Positions 1-9,669 of a DNA stretch of 64,000 nt are shown here, one piece after another. The stretch comes from Pseudomonas abieticivorans (GTDB lineage Bacteria; Pseudomonadota; Gammaproteobacteria; Pseudomonadales; Pseudomonadaceae). The notes under the pieces are model-generated. The model saw only the letters and a list, made by a program, of their open reading frames with translations. It was not told where the DNA came from and searched no databases. Each line of letters starts with the position of its first letter. Within the stretch, counting starts at the first letter, position 1. The DNA lies in contig NZ_CP094975.1 of NCBI RefSeq assembly GCF_023509015.1, positions 1,371,501-1,435,500 of the forward strand, written 5' to 3'. The translations under genes were made by a program, and so were the position numbers.

Positions 1-1
1 C

Positions 2-1000
2 TGGTGCATCGCCTTTAGCCGACGCATCAGTTCGCCCGACGGCAAGTTCCTTGGCGTGGCCTCCGGTGCACTGCGCCTGGCGTACTTCGAAGACCTGTTC
101 AAGGGGCTGAACATCGGCCGCGACAGCACGCTGAACCTGTTGAATACCGCAGGCATCGTGCTTGCCCGCCAGCCCATGCTGGGCAACGTAGACCTGATTG
201 GTCAGGACTTCAGCCAAAAAGCCAACTTCATTCGGATCCTCAAGCAAGGCAGCGGCAGCTTCACCAGTGTCTCCAGCATGGACCACAAGGAGCGCCTGTA
301 CACGTTCTCCAGGGTGGGCGAGTTGCCGCTGATCGTGATCATCGCCATGTCCACCGACGTGGTGTACGCCTCATGGCAGCGCACCGCGATGATCGTCAGT
401 ATTGCCACTGGGCTGTTGTGCATCGGCATCCTGTGGCTGTCATTGATGCTGGGGCGCGAGTTGCGTTTGCGCCAGAGTGCCGAACGCAACCTGGCTGCGC
501 TGGCCGCCACCGATAGCCTGACGGGCCTGGCCAACCGCCGCTCGCTGGACCTGACCTTGCGTCGCGAATGGTCGCGTGCCCTGCGCGGCGGCAAGGTGCT
601 GTCGGTGTTGATGATCGATGTCGACCACTTCAAGGCTTTCAACGAACGCCACGGCCACCAAGGCGGCGACGAGGCATTGCGCGAGGTGGCCAAGGCCATC
701 CGCCAGAGCATCCACCGCCCAGCCGACCTGGCCGCGCGCTATGGCGGCGAAGAGTTTTTGGTGATGCTGGCAGAGACCGACCTCAATGGTGCGCTGATCA
801 TCGCCGAAAGCATCCGCCACGCCGTGCAGATGCAACCGCCGTATGCGGGCGACGAGCAACCGGTCACGGTGAGCATCGGCGTTGCCAGCCAAACACCTGG
901 CGCAGGCGCGGTGCTGGGGGATTTGCTGGGGGCGGCCGACACTGCGCTTTACCAGGCCAAGGCCGGCGGGCGCAACCAGGTGGGTTTCAACGAAAGCTGA
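2..1000 (+). CDS. Diguanylate cyclase, 5' end outside the window
   Basis: The reading frame is open from base 2, so the gene starts upstream of the window. The visible 332 residues hold the end of an extracytoplasmic sensor region, one membrane helix (around codons 125-150 of the visible part) and a complete C-terminal GGDEF domain. The signature is GGEEF, and an RPAD motif sits five residues before it, matching the RxxD inhibitory I-site. The protein should therefore make cyclic di-GMP from two GTP and be product-inhibited. The N-terminal part resembles the periplasmic Cache/PDC sensors of membrane cyclases, but its ligand cannot be told. A hairpin just downstream serves the opposite-strand neighbour. 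Confidence 0.9.
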   Translation, partial: WCIAFSRRISSPDGKFLGVASGALRLAYFEDLFKGLNIGRDSTLNLLNTAGIVLARQPMLGNVDLIGQDFSQKANFIRILKQGSGSFTSVSSMDHKERLYTFSRVGELPLIVIIAMSTDVVYASWQRTAMIVSIATGLLCIGILWLSLMLGRELRLRQSAERNLAALAATDSLTGLANRRSLDLTLRREWSRALRGGKVLSVLMIDVDHFKAFNERHGHQGGDEALREVAKAIRQSIHRPADLAARYGGEEFLVMLAETDLNGALIIAESIRHAVQMQPPYAGDEQPVTVSIGVASQTPGAGAVLGDLLGAADTALYQAKAGGRNQVGFNES

Positions 1001-1011
1001 CAGGCAGGCAC

Positions 1012-1043
1012 AAAAAAACGCCGCAACCTTTGGGGCTGCGGCG
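1012..1043 (-). terminator. Rho-independent terminator for the PA2169-family gene
   Basis: CGCCGCA at 1019-1025 pairs with TGCGGCG at 1037-1043. On the minus strand the stem is followed by seven T (A at 1012-1018). It lies just after the stop of the minus-strand gene that begins at 1519. Confidence 0.75.
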
Positions 1044-1063
1044 CCTTTGATCACTCGCTCGGC

Positions 1064-1519
1064 TTAACTGGCACGCGCGATGTTACGCAGCGCCTTGACT
1101 TGGTCATGGTTGCGTTGAACGCCGTGGTACTGGCGTTCGATAATGGCGTGCACGTTGGCCGGCAGTGGCTTGGCCAGTGCTTCCTTATAGGCTTTCAGCG
1201 CATGGTCTTCACCACGCTCGGCCTCGTTGAGGACCGCTTCTTCATCTTTGCCGGTAAATACCGACTTCACGTCGACCCAGCGGCGGTGCAGGTCACCGGC
1301 AACACTGGTGGAGTCTTCCGGATCGCCGCCCAGGGCGCGCACTTCCTGCTGCAGCTCACCTGCGGCTTGAGCACACTCTTGCGAGCGTTTGACGAACAGG
1401 GCTTTGAGTTCAGGATTCTTGATGTCTTCGGCACACGTCTTGAAGCCTTCCTGACCGTCCTTGGTAGTTTCGATCAGATCGTTCAGAACCTTGATGACAT
1501 CTTTGGTTGGATTAGACAT
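1064..1519 (-). CDS. PA2169-family four-helix-bundle protein (DUF2383)
   Basis: The 151-residue protein is helical throughout, rich in Glu, Lys and Ala, and has no signal peptide or membrane segment. The sequence matches the ferritin-like DUF2383/PA2169 family, whose members are often stress- or stationary-phase-induced in pseudomonads. No catalytic activity is established for the family. The ATG is preceded by AGGAATCG at good spacing. It stands alone, with an AT-rich upstream region (about 1520-1640) and its own terminator. The family call rests on whole-protein resemblance, and the role is unknown. Confidence 0.85.
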   Translation of the reverse strand: MSNPTKDVIKVLNDLIETTKDGQEGFKTCAEDIKNPELKALFVKRSQECAQAAGELQQEVRALGGDPEDSTSVAGDLHRRWVDVKSVFTGKDEEAVLNEAERGEDHALKAYKEALAKPLPANVHAIIERQYHGVQRNHDQVKALRNIARAS

Positions 1520-1720
1520 TTTTCGATTCCTTCTGGTTTAAGAGGCTACGTAGGTATTGAGCAGCCTTCGTGCCAGCTTTTATAAACAAAAATAATCGTT
1601 ATATTTCAATGTGTTATATATTAAATGAACTAACCGACTCCAGCGTTCTGCATGATCTGTCATTTGGCCTGCATGCAGAATGCATGTATTTTGAAAAACG
1701 GTTTTCAAAGGCTCCCCTGC

Positions 1721-1957
1721 ATGAACCCAGAAATGCTCGAACTGCTGATCACTCAGCAAATGCCGTTTGGCAAATATAAAGGGCGCATCCTTGCAGATTT
1801 GCCCGGGCCCTATCTCAATTGGTTTGCGCGCGAAGGGTTTCCCAACGGGCAATTGGGCGGGTTGCTGGCGTTGATGCAAGAGATCGACAGCAATGGCTTG
1901 GCCGATTTGTTGGAGCCGCTGCGCAAGAAGCACAATCGACCGGCGCCCAGGCATTAG
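1721..1957 (+). CDS. DUF3820 family small protein
   Basis: The 78-residue protein opens MNPEMLELLI and holds the DUF3820 signature MPFGKYKG followed by L-x-D-L-P-x-x-Y-L-x-W-F. Some family members are annotated as putative quorum-sensing-regulated virulence factors, but the molecular role is not known. An in-frame start exists 69 bases upstream. The ATG at 1721 is preferred because the conserved region begins there and AAGG lies just before it. It is a single-gene unit followed by a REP element. Confidence 0.8.
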   Translation: MNPEMLELLITQQMPFGKYKGRILADLPGPYLNWFAREGFPNGQLGGLLALMQEIDSNGLADLLEPLRKKHNRPAPRH

Positions 1958-1959
1958 GT

Positions 1960-2016
1960 CGGCGGCTCTTTTCGCGGATAAATCCGCCCTTACAGGGCTA
2001 TGCGATCAACCGCGAA
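1960..2016. repeat. Single REP-type element
   Basis: A core TTTTCGCGGATAAATCCGCC is followed by a weaker CCGCGAAAAG copy. It matches the core of the paired repeats near 6902, 14298 and 37717. It lies between the convergent ends of the DUF3820 gene and eda. Confidence 0.7.
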
Positions 2017-2026
2017 AAGTTCAGGC

Positions 2027-2059
2027 AAAAAAAAGGGGCGCGCCGACCAAGCGCACCCC
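2027..2059 (-). terminator. Terminator of the zwf-pgl-eda operon
   Basis: GGGGCGCGC at 2035-2043 pairs with GCGCACCCC at 2051-2059 with one mismatch. On the minus strand the stem is followed by eight T (A at 2027-2034), 25 bases after the eda stop. Confidence 0.75.
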
Positions 2060-2083
2060 AAAAGCCATGAAAAACGGTTTGAA

Positions 2084-2761
2084 TCAATTCAGCAGGGCCA
2101 AGGCCTCTGCAGTGCATTCCTGAATACGCGCCCAGTCACGGTTTTTGATCCAGCTGCTGTCGAGCATCCACGAGCCGCCCACGCACATGACGTTCGGCTG
2201 GGACATGTAGTTGACCAGATTGTTAGGCCCCACACCGCCAGTAGGGCAGAAGCGAACGTCACCGAACGGCCCGCCAAAGGCCTTGATCGCTGCCACGCCA
2301 CCGCTCACTTCGGCCGGGAACAGCTTGAAGCGACGATAGCCCAGCGCATAACCCATCATCAGTTCCGACGGGCTGCTGATGCCTGGCAGCAGCGGCAACG
2401 GGCTTTCCACGCCAGCCTCGAGCATGTCCTGGGTCACGCCCGGGGTCACGGTGAATTGCGAACCTGCGTCCTCGGTTGCCTTAAGCATGTGGCGATCGAG
2501 CACGGTGCCCGCGCCCACCAGCAGCTCGGGGCGCTCTTGGCGCAACAGCTTGATGGCCTTGAGGCCCAACGACGAGCGCAGGGTCACTTCCAGTGCAGTC
2601 AGGCCGCCAGCGGCCAGGGCATCGGCCAACGGCAGAATGTCTTCTTCACGGGCGATGGTGATCACCGGAAGGATTTTCGCCTTGGCGGCCAGCGCATCGA
2701 TTAGGGCAATCTTGTCCGCCATGCGGTTTTGCACCAGCTGTTGTTTTTCGAGGGTCGTCAT
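2084..2761 (-). CDS. eda: 2-dehydro-3-deoxy-phosphogluconate (KDPG) aldolase
   Basis: This cytoplasmic aldolase cleaves 2-keto-3-deoxy-6-phosphogluconate to pyruvate and glyceraldehyde 3-phosphate, the last step specific to the Entner-Doudoroff pathway. The 225-residue product shows the family motifs: PVITI near the N-terminus, LEVTLRS with the active-site Glu, GAGTV, LPGISSPSE, and FKLFPAE with the Schiff-base Lys. Other in-frame starts exist upstream, but MTTLEKQQ matches the usual pseudomonad start and has AAGGA before it. It is the last gene of zwf-pgl-eda, 17 bases after pgl, and a terminator follows. Confidence 0.96.
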   Translation of the reverse strand: MTTLEKQQLVQNRMADKIALIDALAAKAKILPVITIAREEDILPLADALAAGGLTALEVTLRSSLGLKAIKLLRQERPELLVGAGTVLDRHMLKATEDAGSQFTVTPGVTQDMLEAGVESPLPLLPGISSPSELMMGYALGYRRFKLFPAEVSGGVAAIKAFGGPFGDVRFCPTGGVGPNNLVNYMSQPNVMCVGGSWMLDSSWIKNRDWARIQECTAEALALLN

Positions 2762-2778
2762 CGCGGCTGATCCTTGGC

Positions 2779-3492
2779 TCAGGGGCACCAGTAAATATCC
2801 AGGGGGGAGTGTAAAAAGGCACGGATCGGCATCGCCGCGACATCGTCGCCGGCAAGCGCATCGCGCAGGGTGTTCAATTTGCCCGAGCCCTGCACCGACA
2901 ACACCGTGTGGCGGGCAGTGGCCAGCAGCGCACGGGTCATGGTCAGGCGTTGATGCGGCACGGTCGGCGCCATCATCGGCAGGCAGCGACGCTCGCCGGT
3001 CTCGGCCAAGGCTTCGGTCAGGTTCGGGCTGCCCGGGAACAGCGATGCGGTATGACCGTCATCACCCATGCCCAGCACCAGCACGTCAATGGGTGGCAAC
3101 TCTGCCAGCAGCGAGTCTGCCTCGTCGGCGGCCTGCTCCTGGGTCTTGGTGGTGGTGTACAGGCTGACAAAACGCGCCTTGGCCACCGCGCCCACCAGCA
3201 GGTAGCGCTTTAGCAGGCCGGCGTTGCTGTCGGCATGTTCCACCGGCACCCAGCGCTCATCGGCCAGGCTGATTACCACCTTGGACCAGTCCAGCGCCTG
3301 GCGCGCCAGGCACTGGAAGAACATGACCGGGCTACGGCCACCGGACACCACCAGGGTAGCGACACCCTGCTGGTCGACCGCGCCGCGCAGTTGTTCGGCC
3401 ACCTTGCTGGCCAAGGCATCGGCGAGCAGCGGTGGGCTGGCAAAGTCGTGCGCCACGACGTTGCCGGGCAGTTGCAGATTAGATGTCGCCAT
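2779..3492 (-). CDS. pgl: 6-phosphogluconolactonase
   Basis: The enzyme hydrolyses 6-phosphogluconolactone to 6-phosphogluconate between Zwf and Edd. The 237 residues carry the NagB/6PGL family motifs VSGGRSP near the N-terminus, DERWVP, and [14 protein letters not shown]. The start MATSNL is chosen: its ATG lies inside the end of zwf (14-base overlap) and GGGAGG precedes it. An alternative ATG lies 15 bases upstream. The overlap with zwf and the short gap to eda indicate translational coupling in one operon. Confidence 0.95.
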   Translation of the reverse strand: MATSNLQLPGNVVAHDFASPPLLADALASKVAEQLRGAVDQQGVATLVVSGGRSPVMFFQCLARQALDWSKVVISLADERWVPVEHADSNAGLLKRYLLVGAVAKARFVSLYTTTKTQEQAADEADSLLAELPPIDVLVLGMGDDGHTASLFPGSPNLTEALAETGERRCLPMMAPTVPHQRLTMTRALLATARHTVLSVQGSGKLNTLRDALAGDDVAAMPIRAFLHSPLDIYWCP

Positions 3493-4948
3493 ACCAAGAC
3501 CTCCCATCGCGGGTAATCAGTGCAATCGAGCTCATCGGCCCCCAGGACCCCGCCGCGTACGGCTTGGGCGCATCGCCAGACTTCTTCCAGCCGGCGATCA
3601 ACTGGTCGCACCACTTCCACGCATATTCGATTTCATCTTTACGGACAAACAGGTTCTGATTGCCCTGCATCACTTCCAGCAGCAAACGCTCGTAGGCATC
3701 CGGGATGCGCGCACTGCGGTAGGTGTCGGAAAAATTCAATTGCAGCGGGCCACTGCGCAGTTGCATGCCCTTGTCCAGGCCTTGCTCCTTGGTCATCACG
3801 CGCAAGGAAATACCTTCGTCCGGCTGCAGGCGGATAATCAGCTTGTTGCTGATTTGCAGGCGCTGCTCGGGGGCGAAGATGTAGTGCTGCGGTTCCTTGA
3901 AGTGGATGACGATCTGCGACAGCTTTTGCGGCATGCGCTTGCCGGTACGCAGGTAGAACGGCACGCCGGCCCAACGCCAGTTGCGGATGTCGGCACGCAG
4001 GGCAACGAAGGTCTCGGTGTCGCTCTGGGTGTTGGAGTTCTCTTCTTCCAGGTAACCCGGCACGGCCTTGCCTTCGCTGTAGCCGGCGATGTACTGGCCG
4101 CGCACCACCTGGGTGGTCAGGCCTTCGGCGCTGATCGGCGCCAGGGCCTTGAGCACTTTCACTTTCTCGTCACGGATACTGTCGGCCGACAGTTCGGCCG
4201 GCGGGTCCATGGCGATCAGGCAAAGCAACTGCAGCAAGTGGTTCTGGATCATGTCGCGCAGTTGGCCGGCCTGGTCGAAGTAACCCCAACGGCCCTCGAT
4301 GCCAACCTTCTCGGCCACGGTGATTTCCACGTGGGAGATGTAATTCTGGTTCCACTGGGTTTCGAACAGGCTGTTGGCGAAACGCAGCGCAATCAGGTTC
4401 TGTACGGTTTCTTTGCCCAGGTAGTGGTCGATGCGGTAGACGCGGTTTTCCGGGAAATACTGCGCCACGGCGTCGTTCACCCGGCGCGAGGACGCCAGGT
4501 CATGGCCAATGGGTTTTTCCAGTACCGCACGGGTGCGCTCGGTGAGGCCGGCCTTGGCCAGGTTTTCGCAGATGGCGCCGTATACGGCCGCTGGCGTGGC
4601 GAAATAGGCGATCAGTTGCTCGGACTTGCCCACGCGCTCGGCCAAGGTGACGTAGTCGGCGGCGTTGAGGAAGTCGACGTGCACGTACTCAAGGCGCGCC
4701 AGAAAGCGCTGCAGCGGTGCGTCCTCGATTTGTTCGGCCGTGACAAAAACCCGTAGATGCTCTTCGATGGAGGCCAGGTGTTCCTGCTCGCTGCCCGGCT
4801 CGCGAGCCAGGGCGAGGATGCGCGTATCATCGTGCAGAAGGCCTGCGCGGTCGAGCTGGTACAGGGCCGGGAACAGCTTGCGCAGTGCCAGGTCGCCCAG
4901 CGCGCCAAACAAGGCAAAGGTGCAGGGTTCTACGGAAGTCGAAGGCAT
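3479..4948 (-). CDS. zwf: Glucose-6-phosphate 1-dehydrogenase
   Basis: The enzyme oxidises glucose 6-phosphate to 6-phosphogluconolactone and makes NAD(P)H. The 489-residue length is normal. The N-terminal nucleotide-binding motif reads [17 protein letters not shown] (usual form GASGDLA-x-RKL), and the active-site motif RIDHYLGKE lies at residues 172-180. It is the first gene of zwf-pgl-eda and diverges from hexR, whose product is the known repressor of this operon in pseudomonads. A HexR-like palindrome lies in the shared promoter region. Ala in place of Ser in GASGD is the only deviation noted. Confidence 0.97.
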   Translation of the reverse strand: MPSTSVEPCTFALFGALGDLALRKLFPALYQLDRAGLLHDDTRILALAREPGSEQEHLASIEEHLRVFVTAEQIEDAPLQRFLARLEYVHVDFLNAADYVTLAERVGKSEQLIAYFATPAAVYGAICENLAKAGLTERTRAVLEKPIGHDLASSRRVNDAVAQYFPENRVYRIDHYLGKETVQNLIALRFANSLFETQWNQNYISHVEITVAEKVGIEGRWGYFDQAGQLRDMIQNHLLQLLCLIAMDPPAELSADSIRDEKVKVLKALAPISAEGLTTQVVRGQYIAGYSEGKAVPGYLEEENSNTQSDTETFVALRADIRNWRWAGVPFYLRTGKRMPQKLSQIVIHFKEPQHYIFAPEQRLQISNKLIIRLQPDEGISLRVMTKEQGLDKGMQLRSGPLQLNFSDTYRSARIPDAYERLLLEVMQGNQNLFVRKDEIEYAWKWCDQLIAGWKKSGDAPKPYAAGSWGPMSSIALITRDGRSWYGDI

Positions 4949-5013
4949 GATGTTTGTTCTTTTATCAAGTTAGACTACAAATACCTTTTTTCAAGGCGTC
5001 ATTCAAGGGAAAA

Positions 5014-5029
5014 TGTAGTAATAACCACA
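5014..5029. promoter_or_regulatory. Candidate HexR operator between zwf and hexR
   Basis: TGTAGTAATAACCACA is an imperfect palindrome (TGTRGT-N4-ACYACA) about 65 bases upstream of zwf and 120 upstream of hexR. A further ACTACAA half-site lies at 4974-4980. HexR is known to bind TTGT-N7/8-ACAA-like sites. This one matches only loosely, so the assignment is an inference from position and symmetry. Confidence 0.45.
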
Positions 5030-5150
5030 ACATTTAGCCCGTAAAACAGATTCGGGTGGAGATCGCACCAAGCCCTCAGTACGATAGGCCACCCGTGAAA
5101 ATCGTCGCGCCGCCGCTCAAGCGGGCAGTATCTCGACCCAAGGACATAAC

Positions 5151-6020
5151 ATGGACCGCGTGCGAAACCTCCTGGAGCAGATCCAGGGCCGCCTCGAAGA
5201 CTTGAACAAGGCCGAACGCAAGGTCGCCGAAGTCATCCTGCTCAACCCGCAACAAGCCACCCGCTTCAGTATCGCGGCGCTGGCCCAGGCAGCGTCGGTC
5301 AGCGAGCCGACCGTCAACCGATTCTGCCGCTCGTTTGGTGTCAGCGGCTACCCCGAGCTCAAATTGCAACTGGCGCAAAGCCTGGCCAGCGGCGCGGCCT
5401 ATGTCAGCCGTGCGGTGGAAGCCGACGATGACCCGGCGGCCTACACCCAGAAAATCTTCGGCAGCGCCATCGCCTCGCTCGACAGCGCCTGCCAGGCGTT
5501 GGACCCGCAACTGGTCAGCCGCGCGGTCGACATGCTGATCCAGGCCCGGCAGATCCATTTCTTCGGCCTGGGTGCCTCGGCCCCCGTGGCCCTGGATGCC
5601 CAGCACAAGTTTTTTCGCTTCAACCTGGCGGTGTCTGCCCATGCCGACGTGCTGATGCAACGCATGCTGGCGTCGGTGGCGCACACCGGTGAACTGTTCG
5701 TGATTATCTCCTACACCGGCCGCACCCGTGAACTGGTCGAAGTGGCGCGCCTGGCGCGGGAGAACGGCGCCTCGGTACTGGGCCTGACGGCGGCTGGCTC
5801 GCCGTTGGCCAAGGCGTGCAGCATGAGCGTGCACATCCCGCTGCCCGAAGACACCGACATCTACATGCCGATGACCTCGCGCATCATTCAGTTAACCGTA
5901 CTCGATGTTTTGGCAACCGGCATGACCCTTCGTCGCGGAGTGGACTTCCAGCCGCACCTGCGCAAGATCAAGGAAAGCCTGAACGCCAGCCGCTATCCGG
6001 CCGACGACGAACTCAACTGA
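5151..6020 (+). CDS. hexR: HexR, RpiR-family repressor of glucose catabolism
   Basis: The 289-residue regulator has an N-terminal RpiR helix-turn-helix (residues 1-77, including [23 protein letters not shown]) and a C-terminal SIS sugar-phosphate-binding domain (about 120-260). In pseudomonads HexR represses zwf-pgl-eda, edd-glk and gap, and is released by the Entner-Doudoroff intermediate KDPG. Its place divergent from zwf fits. The ATG is preceded by AAGGA. The 3' end overlaps the convergent mutarotase gene by 8 bases. Confidence 0.95.
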   Translation: MDRVRNLLEQIQGRLEDLNKAERKVAEVILLNPQQATRFSIAALAQAASVSEPTVNRFCRSFGVSGYPELKLQLAQSLASGAAYVSRAVEADDDPAAYTQKIFGSAIASLDSACQALDPQLVSRAVDMLIQARQIHFFGLGASAPVALDAQHKFFRFNLAVSAHADVLMQRMLASVAHTGELFVIISYTGRTRELVEVARLARENGASVLGLTAAGSPLAKACSMSVHIPLPEDTDIYMPMTSRIIQLTVLDVLATGMTLRRGVDFQPHLRKIKESLNASRYPADDELN

Positions 6021-6861
6021 GCAAACGTGCCTGAAGGCTCAAGTGGGCCTTCTCGCCGGGCGCAAGTGTCAGGTACTCGTCGCCGCCGCTGACGGTTTCA
6101 ACGCAGACAAAGCCTTGGCTTTCGTTGTTTTTGACACCCAGCAACGGCCGAGCGCCCGGGTGCCACACACAGGTTTCATCATTGTGATCGGTGTCGATGG
6201 CCAGCCGCCGCGCCCAGGCACGGTCTTCCAGTTGCAACGCCCCAACCCCGCTGAACACCCGCTGGCAGGCACCGCTCACGTGCAGGTCGCCGTCCTGCCG
6301 GCAGGGCTGGCGGCTGAGCTTGTCGTAGCCGTCCAGGCCATCGAAGCCTGCAAGCGACACTTCGCTGATATCCCCGATGCGCCAGTAAGCCAGCAACGCG
6401 TGGCTCAACTGGCACGGCTCGATGTCCTGGTGCTCAGTGCTCAGGCGCAACTCCATGGCATCGCCCAGGCGCGCGTGCAAGTCGACCTGCCAGTCGCACA
6501 ACGACAGCCGCCAATGCAGGCTCACGCCGGCCTCATCTTCTTGGCTATCTTGCAGCTTCCAATCCACCAGGCGGCCCCAACCGTGCGCCGGCCACATGCC
6601 CTCGCTAGGGTGGCGGCCGTGCCACGGCCAGCACACCGGCACCCCGCCACGGATGGCCCCGGTTTGCGGCCAGGTGGCCGAACACCACAACCAAGGCTTT
6701 TGCCCGGCCGGCTGGAAGTGCAGCAATTGCGCGCCCTGGCGGCTGAACACCGCCTGGCACCGCGGGTGGTCGATAACGAGCACGTCGCGATGCTGAAACC
6801 GTTCCCATTCGAACGTCGGGCGCTGTCGCTGCGATTTGAAGAAGCGCTGAAGCGGGTGCAT
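6013..6861 (-). CDS. D-hexose-6-phosphate mutarotase (YeaD type)
   Basis: The 282-residue product matches aldose-1-epimerase-fold hexose-6-phosphate mutarotases, which interconvert alpha and beta glucose 6-phosphate ahead of Zwf. Conserved stretches include [20 protein letters not shown] with the catalytic-type His, and CVWHPG. It lies downstream of oprB on the same strand, but a REP pair and a strong terminator (7008-7034) separate them, so it is probably expressed separately. Its end overlaps hexR by 8 bases, tail to tail. Confidence 0.88.
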   Translation of the reverse strand: MHPLQRFFKSQRQRPTFEWERFQHRDVLVIDHPRCQAVFSRQGAQLLHFQPAGQKPWLWCSATWPQTGAIRGGVPVCWPWHGRHPSEGMWPAHGWGRLVDWKLQDSQEDEAGVSLHWRLSLCDWQVDLHARLGDAMELRLSTEHQDIEPCQLSHALLAYWRIGDISEVSLAGFDGLDGYDKLSRQPCRQDGDLHVSGACQRVFSGVGALQLEDRAWARRLAIDTDHNDETCVWHPGARPLLGVKNNESQGFVCVETVSGGDEYLTLAPGEKAHLSLQARLLS

Positions 6862-6901
6862 TTGAGTTCCTGAAACAAAAAATGCGGGGCCAACTGCCCC
6901 T

Positions 6902-6991
6902 CTGTAGGGGCGGATTGATCCGCGAAAAGATCGCCGCGTTTTTTCAGATGAACAGCGGTGATCTCTTCGCGGATGAATCCGCTCTTACACA
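6902..6991. repeat. Inverted REP pair (REPIN-like)
   Basis: GTAGGGGCGGATTGATCCGC on the left is answered by TTCGCGGATGAATCCGC then TCTTACAC on the right, in inverted orientation about 50 bases apart. It has the same core as the repeats at 1960, 14298 and 37717. Confidence 0.75.
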
Positions 6992-7007
6992 GGATATACG
7001 GTTTCCC

Positions 7008-7034
7008 AAAAAAAACGGGCGGCCAAGCCGCCCG
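7008..7034 (-). terminator. Terminator after oprB
   Basis: CGGGCGGC at 7016-7023 pairs with GCCGCCCG at 7027-7034 across a 3-base loop. On the minus strand it is followed by eight T (A at 7008-7015). It lies 25 bases past the oprB stop and cuts the transporter operon off from the mutarotase gene. Confidence 0.85.
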
Positions 7035-7058
7035 CAAAGCGCACACATCAAACCTTGA

Positions 7059-8414
7059 TCAGAACTTGGACTGGATCTTCAGGCCGGCCACGATCGCGTC
7101 ATCCACCTGGTCAACACCACCTGGGTGCTTGATGTACTGCAGGTTGGGACGCACGGTCAGCCAGTTGGTCACGTGGAAGCCGTAGTAAATCTCGGCGTCG
7201 TACTCGGTTTGCTGCACGGGCAGGTAACCTGGGTTGTCGTAGTCGTCGATACCGCTGAGCTGGTTGACCAGGCGCGCGCGGTCTTGTGCATCATCGTTGA
7301 CGTGGATACGGCCGATACCAACGCCGATGTCATCCTTGGGCCGCGAATCGAAGGCGCCCTTGTACACGATGCCCACCTGTTGGTAGTTGTCGATGTAGTT
7401 GGTGGCCTTGTCATGCACGGTGAAGTTGGCGAACACGCTGAGGCCGCGGCTGGCATCGCCGTTGTGGGTGGTCAGCTGTTGCTGCGCCACGATCCACCAG
7501 CCGTGCTTGCTGCCGTGTTCCTTGTAGGTGCCCGACACCGGCTGCGGCTGGCCATCGGCGCCGTCGTAGACGTCGTCGGCCTTGGCGGTGCTGTAGTAGT
7601 AGCCCAGGCGGTACTCGCCCGGCAGGCCATTGACGTTCGGCGACCACACGCCTTCAACGGGGAAAATCGTACCCTTGGTGCCGCTGCCATTGAGCTTGAA
7701 GCCGTTGCCGGTTTCCAGGTTGGACGGGTTCTGGTTGTACGCACCCACCTGCATGTAGAACTCAGGCGTGATGTTGTATTTGACACGGCCGGCCCACTGG
7801 CTGACTGGCCAGTTGTACCAGATGCCGCCGACCCAGTTACCCACTTGCGAGCCGCAAAAGGTCAAGTTCTGGAAGTCGCACGGGAAGCTGTTGAAGTCTT
7901 CGCCCGGGCCGAAGCGGCCGACCTTGATGTCCAGCGCGCCGTCGAAGTACTTCTGCTTGATCCACATCTGGGTCAGGCGCCAGGTCTGGCCACGGCCCCA
8001 GACTTCCTGGGAGGAGCTGAGGGTGCCGGCACGCGGGTCGCCGATGCGGTCGTTGGAGATGTTGCGGCCACTACGCTCGGTGATCGTCAGCTTGGCGTCG
8101 GTGTCCTTCCAGCCCATGATCTTGTTCAGGTCGAAGGCCACGCCCAAGGCGAACTGGTCGCTGTAGCGCGCGGTGGTGTCGTCGTTGTAGCCGCCCTTGA
8201 GGTTACTGCCGACTTCGCCCACGTATTCCAGGGAAAAATCATACCCCTTGTTCAACAGGTCGGTGCGCGCGCCACCCCAGTCGCCGAGCATCCACGGCGA
8301 CTCCGGGTCGAATGCGTCGTAGGCGTGCGCAGTGCCTGCCAGGCTGAGGGCGCTGAGCACCGACAGTTGCACCAGGCGGTTACGTGCCGACTTTTTGTTT
8401 GTACGCTTGTCCAT
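7059..8414 (-). CDS. oprB: Carbohydrate-selective porin OprB
   Basis: This outer-membrane porin lets glucose and related sugars into the periplasm, where the GtsA binding protein picks them up. The 451-residue precursor has a signal peptide ending TAHA, then the mature OprB start with SPWMLGDWGGARTDL. Aromatic-rich beta strands follow to a terminal Phe (KIQSKF), typical of outer-membrane barrels. It is the last gene of the gts operon, 91 bases after gtsD. AATAAGAA/AAGAATAA motifs before its start suggest Crc/Hfq control. AGGAAGCAAGGG before the ATG supplies the ribosome-binding site. Confidence 0.95.
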   Translation of the reverse strand: MDKRTNKKSARNRLVQLSVLSALSLAGTAHAYDAFDPESPWMLGDWGGARTDLLNKGYDFSLEYVGEVGSNLKGGYNDDTTARYSDQFALGVAFDLNKIMGWKDTDAKLTITERSGRNISNDRIGDPRAGTLSSSQEVWGRGQTWRLTQMWIKQKYFDGALDIKVGRFGPGEDFNSFPCDFQNLTFCGSQVGNWVGGIWYNWPVSQWAGRVKYNITPEFYMQVGAYNQNPSNLETGNGFKLNGSGTKGTIFPVEGVWSPNVNGLPGEYRLGYYYSTAKADDVYDGADGQPQPVSGTYKEHGSKHGWWIVAQQQLTTHNGDASRGLSVFANFTVHDKATNYIDNYQQVGIVYKGAFDSRPKDDIGVGIGRIHVNDDAQDRARLVNQLSGIDDYDNPGYLPVQQTEYDAEIYYGFHVTNWLTVRPNLQYIKHPGGVDQVDDAIVAGLKIQSKF

Positions 8415-8431
8415 CCCTTGCTTCCTCGTCT

Positions 8432-8442
8432 TTATTCTTATT
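8432..8442 (-). promoter_or_regulatory. Candidate Crc/Hfq CA motif before oprB
   Basis: On the minus strand the sequence reads AATAAGAATAA, holding two overlapping matches to the AAnAAnAA catabolite-activity motif, 18-28 bases upstream of the oprB ATG. Sugar porin mRNAs are known Crc targets in pseudomonads. Assignment here is by motif only. Confidence 0.45.
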
Positions 8443-8505
8443 GGTTGTGTGTTTAACGCGGTTTACATCAATGGCACCGGCTGACAGGCCAGCCGGCGCG
8501 GATTC

Positions 8506-9666
8506 TCAACGGCCCTTGAACTGCGCCACGTTGTCGGCTTGAACCTTGGCCTGCGGGCGCCCCACCACCCCCAGGCGCTCGCCGGTCTGGGCATCGAACA
8601 GCAAGACCTTGGCCGGGTCGAACTGCAGGTTCAGGGTTTCACCCACCTGCGGCGCCACGTCGGGTGCCAGGCGGCAGCAGACCTTGGTGCCGTTCAGGTT
8701 GACGAACACCAGGGTGTCCGGGCCGGTGGGCTCGGTAACCTGTACTTCGGCGCGAATACTCGGCAAGCCCGTCGCCTCGGTGGGTGCCAAGGTGATCTGC
8801 TCCGGGCGCATGCCCAGGATCACTTCACGGTCTTCAAGGCCGGCGTCGTTGATGTCCATCGGCAGCTCGCAGCGCGCCTGGCCGCTGTCCAGCAGCGCCT
8901 GCAGGCGGCCATCCTTGCGTTGCAGGCGCAGAGGGATGAAGTTCATCGGCGGCGAACCGATGAAGCTGGCCACGAACAGGTTGGCCGGGTCGTTGTAGAT
9001 CTGTTTGGGCGTGCCGAACTGCTGGATGATGCCGTCCTTCATCACCGCCACCTTGTCACCCAGGGTCATGGCCTCGATCTGGTCGTGGGTCACGTACACC
9101 GTGGTGGTCTTCAAGCGCTGGTGCATCAACTTGATCTCGGTACGCATCTCTACGCGCAATTTGGCGTCAAGGTTGGACAGCGGCTCGTCGAACAGGTAGA
9201 TCTTGGGCCGGCGCGCCAGGGCCCGGCCCATGGCCACGCGCTGTTGCTGGCCACCGGACAATTGGCCAGGCTTGCGGGTGAGCAGGTGCTCGATTTGCAG
9301 CAGCTTGGCCACGCGGGCCACTTCCTCGTCGATGGCGGCTTGCGGCATCTTGCGAATCTTCAGGCCAAAGGAAATGTTTTCACGCACGGTCATGGTCGGG
9401 TACAGCGCGTAGCTCTGGAACACCATGGCGATGTCCCGGTCCTTGGGGCTCATGCCGCTGATGTCGGCGCCATCCACCACGATGGCGCCGCCGCTGATGT
9501 TTTCCAGGCCCGCGATGCAGTTCATCAGGGTGGATTTACCGCAGCCCGACGGGCCGACCAAGATCAGGAATTCACCCGAGTCGATCGACAGCTGGATGTT
9601 TTTCAAGGTGTCGGGCAGGCCGGCACCGTAGGTCTTGTTTACGTTACGCAGTTCGAGCGTTGCCAT
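8506..9666 (-). CDS. gtsD: Sugar ABC transporter ATP-binding protein
   Basis: The 386-residue ATPase is the energy-supplying subunit of the glucose/mannose-type importer. Walker A is GPSGCGKST (residues 38-46), the signature is LSGGQQQR, Walker B with D-loop is [12 protein letters not shown], and a switch His follows in YVTHDQ. The C-terminal third (from about residue 235) is the TOBE region of the MalK/UgpC class. It follows gtsC by 3 bases and precedes oprB. Length and motifs are complete. Confidence 0.95.
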   Translation of the reverse strand: MATLELRNVNKTYGAGLPDTLKNIQLSIDSGEFLILVGPSGCGKSTLMNCIAGLENISGGAIVVDGADISGMSPKDRDIAMVFQSYALYPTMTVRENISFGLKIRKMPQAAIDEEVARVAKLLQIEHLLTRKPGQLSGGQQQRVAMGRALARRPKIYLFDEPLSNLDAKLRVEMRTEIKLMHQRLKTTTVYVTHDQIEAMTLGDKVAVMKDGIIQQFGTPKQIYNDPANLFVASFIGSPPMNFIPLRLQRKDGRLQALLDSGQARCELPMDINDAGLEDREVILGMRPEQITLAPTEATGLPSIRAEVQVTEPTGPDTLVFVNLNGTKVCCRLAPDVAPQVGETLNLQFDPAKVLLFDAQTGERLGVVGRPQAKVQADNVAQFKGR

Positions 9667-9669
9667 GTT

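Noticed and set aside
3224..4756. A 510-codon plus-strand frame opposite zwf
   Set aside because: zwf has all catalytic motifs on the other strand. This frame has no recognisable domain.
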